From Flavobacterium sp. MC2016-06 (GTDB taxonomy: Bacteria > Bacteroidota > Bacteroidia > Flavobacteriales > Flavobacteriaceae): 64,000 nucleotides of DNA. The stretch covers positions 12,521-76,520 of the forward strand of contig NZ_WMID02000028.1 of assembly GCF_009711165.2 (NCBI RefSeq). Reading direction: 5' to 3'. This document shows positions 62,196 through 64,000 of this stretch, piece after piece. The number at the start of each line of letters is the position of its first letter. Position 1 is the stretch's first letter. Position numbers and translations under genes: made by a program. The notes below the pieces were generated by a model, which worked only from the letters and a program-made list of their open reading frames with translations, had not been told where the DNA came from and ran no database searches.

Positions 62196-63656
62196 ATGCT
62201 AAAAAAATTACTTCCTATTACCTTATTCTTATGTACTTTGCTTTGTTTTTCTCAAGAAATGGTAAAAGAATTTGATCTTAAATTAGAAAAGAACAGAGAC
62301 TATTTTCAGGTTACCAACGAAACCGACAAAGAAGTTATTTTGTTCTTAAATGATAAAGAAAAAGTAACTTCAGTAAAATTTGATCAGCACTTCAATATTA
62401 TTGACTCATTATCTTCTGCAAGACCAAAAGATCTTTCTACAGAAATTATTGGCTATAGTCAAAAAGACAGCCATTATTTTCTTTTTTGGGGATCTAGAGA
62501 CAGAAAAGAAATCACTTCTCAATATTTTAATTTTACAAATAAAGAAACTGGATTAACACCTATAAATTTAGAGTTAAAAAAGGAAAAAATAATTACCGAA
62601 ATTACGATTAACAATGTGTTTTATCTGATTACGATTGTCAAAAACACAAGTATTTTAAAGTTTTATATTTCAGATGATAATGGAAATTTAAATGAAAAAA
62701 CAGCAGACTTATCTAATTTGGAATTTAAAAACATATTTAATAATCCTGAAAATCTATATACTGTTTTAACGGACGAATCATCTGAGCCTTCTTTTCAAAA
62801 AATAGCCAACGACAGTCCGCCATCATTAGCATTGAGTGCTAAATATTACAAAATTTACTCATACAATCCCAACGAGATTATTTTTACTATTGATAATACT
62901 ACAAAAGCGACTCAAGTCTTAAGGATTGATCTTCATGATTTTACATCAAATCTAAAATCCATTCCACAACAAAAAATTGATAAGGGAGAATACGGATCAA
63001 GAAAATTCAAATCGAATTCGTTCTTGATTGACAATAAAATACTTCAATTAAAAACTAATTCGTTTGTTTTATTTCTCACAATTAGTGATTTAAACGGCAA
63101 TAAAATTAATGAATATAAAGTTTTTCATGATCAAGAAATTTATTTTAAAAATTCTGATATCTTTCAGGAGGCTAATGATTTTTTCCATAAAAAAAGGCAA
63201 ATTGAAAAGTCAGAGCAGTTTTTTCGTAAAATTAATGGATCTCCAAGTGTCTCATCTTATAATTTAAATGGAATTTATTACACTGTTATAGGGAGTTCGA
63301 TAGATAATACATATACAAGCGGTGGCGGAATGAGTGGTAACGGAGTAATGACTGGAATTCCAAGTGGAAGATGCTATAGTATCGAAAATTTAATATCGTA
63401 CAAAGATAAAATTGTAGTTTATACTAATTGTCTTTTTGATTCCAATTTTAATCATCTTAATGATCAAGTGCAAAATTCAGCTTTTGACAAAGTCAGAATT
63501 TTTCTCGAAGAAAATGAAGACGTTAAAGAAGCTCTTCCAATATTTTCAACAAGTATATACAAAGATTTAATCCTTTTCAAGTTCAACAGTAGTTTATACT
63601 TGGGAAATTATAACAAGAAGAAAAAAAAATATCAATTTTTTGGTTTTACTGAATAA
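62196..63656 (+). CDS. Secreted hypothetical protein, array member 2
   Basis: 486 residues, signal peptide MLKKLLPITLFLCTLLCFSQ. Paralog of the preceding gene (matching segments DYFQVTNETDKEVILFLNDK, FYISDDNGNLNEK and the C-terminal YLGNYNKKKKKYQFFGF). A glycine/serine stretch (SGGGMSGNGVMTGIPSG) sits where member 1 has its glycine-rich insert. Bases 62246-62365 are identical to 63881-64000 in the third member. Function unknown. Confidence 0.82.
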   Translation: MLKKLLPITLFLCTLLCFSQEMVKEFDLKLEKNRDYFQVTNETDKEVILFLNDKEKVTSVKFDQHFNIIDSLSSARPKDLSTEIIGYSQKDSHYFLFWGSRDRKEITSQYFNFTNKETGLTPINLELKKEKIITEITINNVFYLITIVKNTSILKFYISDDNGNLNEKTADLSNLEFKNIFNNPENLYTVLTDESSEPSFQKIANDSPPSLALSAKYYKIYSYNPNEIIFTIDNTTKATQVLRIDLHDFTSNLKSIPQQKIDKGEYGSRKFKSNSFLIDNKILQLKTNSFVLFLTISDLNGNKINEYKVFHDQEIYFKNSDIFQEANDFFHKKRQIEKSEQFFRKINGSPSVSSYNLNGIYYTVIGSSIDNTYTSGGGMSGNGVMTGIPSGRCYSIENLISYKDKIVVYTNCLFDSNFNHLNDQVQNSAFDKVRIFLEENEDVKEALPIFSTSIYKDLILFKFNSSLYLGNYNKKKKKYQFFGFTE

Positions 63657-63830
63657 TTAAGATATAAATGAAACTAACCAAACCAATGTGCTTTGCGAAC
63701 TTTGCAGTTAAAAAATGTGTGTGAAATTCTTAATAGATTTAGGTGTTTTATTTTTAAAAATCTCCTTTTAACTAATTCTATTCTGAGCAAAAAATAAGAT
63801 ATTCTCTAAATTAATAATCAACTTATTCCA

Positions 63831-64000
63831 ATGATAAAAAAAATACTCCTATTCTCTCTATTTGCAAATACCTTCCTTTCTTTTTCTCAAGAAATGGTAA
63901 AAGAATTTGATCTTAAATTAGAAAAGAACAGAGACTATTTTCAGGTTACCAACGAAACCGACAAAGAAGTTATTTTGTTCTTAAATGATAAAGAAAAAGT
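63831..64000 (+). CDS. Array member 3, 5' end only
   Basis: Starts MIKKILLFSLFANTFLSFSQ (signal peptide), then continues with EMVKEFDLKLEKNRDYFQVT, exactly as member 2. Runs off the right edge, 56 residues visible. After the signal peptide the DNA is identical to member 2 through the end of the window. Confidence 0.8.
   Translation, partial: MIKKILLFSLFANTFLSFSQEMVKEFDLKLEKNRDYFQVTNETDKEVILFLNDKEK

Overview
The window is a low-GC bacterial chromosome segment that looks like Flavobacterium or a close relative. The evidence is the gene families (DUF4270 lipoprotein, OlsF-type bifunctional acyltransferase, LytS/LytTR pair, TonB receptor, 93-residue ATP synthase epsilon, atpDC separated from the other ATP synthase genes) and the repeated Bacteroidota -7 promoter box TAnnTTTG just upstream of many starts. 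I saw no rRNA, tRNA, CRISPR array, prophage or classical insertion sequence.

Layout. 1-5.6 kb (minus strand) holds a biotin locus, bioF ... bioD-bioA, split by a TraB-like protein / ECF sigma / membrane protein operon, a small membrane protein, and a GxxExxY (PD-(D/E)XK-like) gene bounded by long imperfect inverted repeats that start at the bioF stop codon. 5.7-8.1 kb: a small membrane protein between two identical terminators, then atpC and atpD. 8.4-12.8 kb: SGNH lipoprotein and TonB-dependent receptor. 13.2-18.8 kb: a secreted coiled-coil-tail protein, again between two identical terminators, then glmS, a DUF4270 lipoprotein and a half-length glycogen synthase, divergent from panC-panD (18.9-20.1 kb). 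20.3-24.8 kb: esterase-fold protein, radA and an AsmA/GT51 glycosyltransferase. 25-31.2 kb: LytTR regulator and LytS-type kinase beside three secreted or envelope proteins; two of the promoters share a paired TTCACC element at fixed spacing.

31.3-37 kb: aldo/keto reductase, an antitoxin whose ParE-like partner is frameshifted, OmpA-like lipoprotein, xth and olsF. 37.1-41.4 kb: DUF2752/DUF4234 pair, hydroxyacid dehydrogenase, and nhaA with a lipoprotein and a cytochrome c. 41.4-49.8 kb (minus): proC, mgtE-rsmA, DUF4286, TPR protein, lgt, serS and a DMP19-like protein. 50-57 kb: small secreted or membrane proteins, PhzF, patatin-like phospholipase, DinB-domain protein, M19 dipeptidase. 57-58.3 kb is a repeat-rich stretch around two tiny genes. 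Then come metG and a tandem array of about 485-residue secreted paralogs running off the right edge.

Most genes are housekeeping (cofactors, cell wall, lipids, translation, energy). The parts most worth a second look are the inverted-repeat-bounded GxxExxY unit, the terminator-flanked single-gene units, the paired TTCACC promoters next to LytS/LytTR, the decayed toxin-antitoxin pair, the esterase-fold protein with Asp in the nucleophile position, and the tandem paralogs with a 120-bp identical tract.
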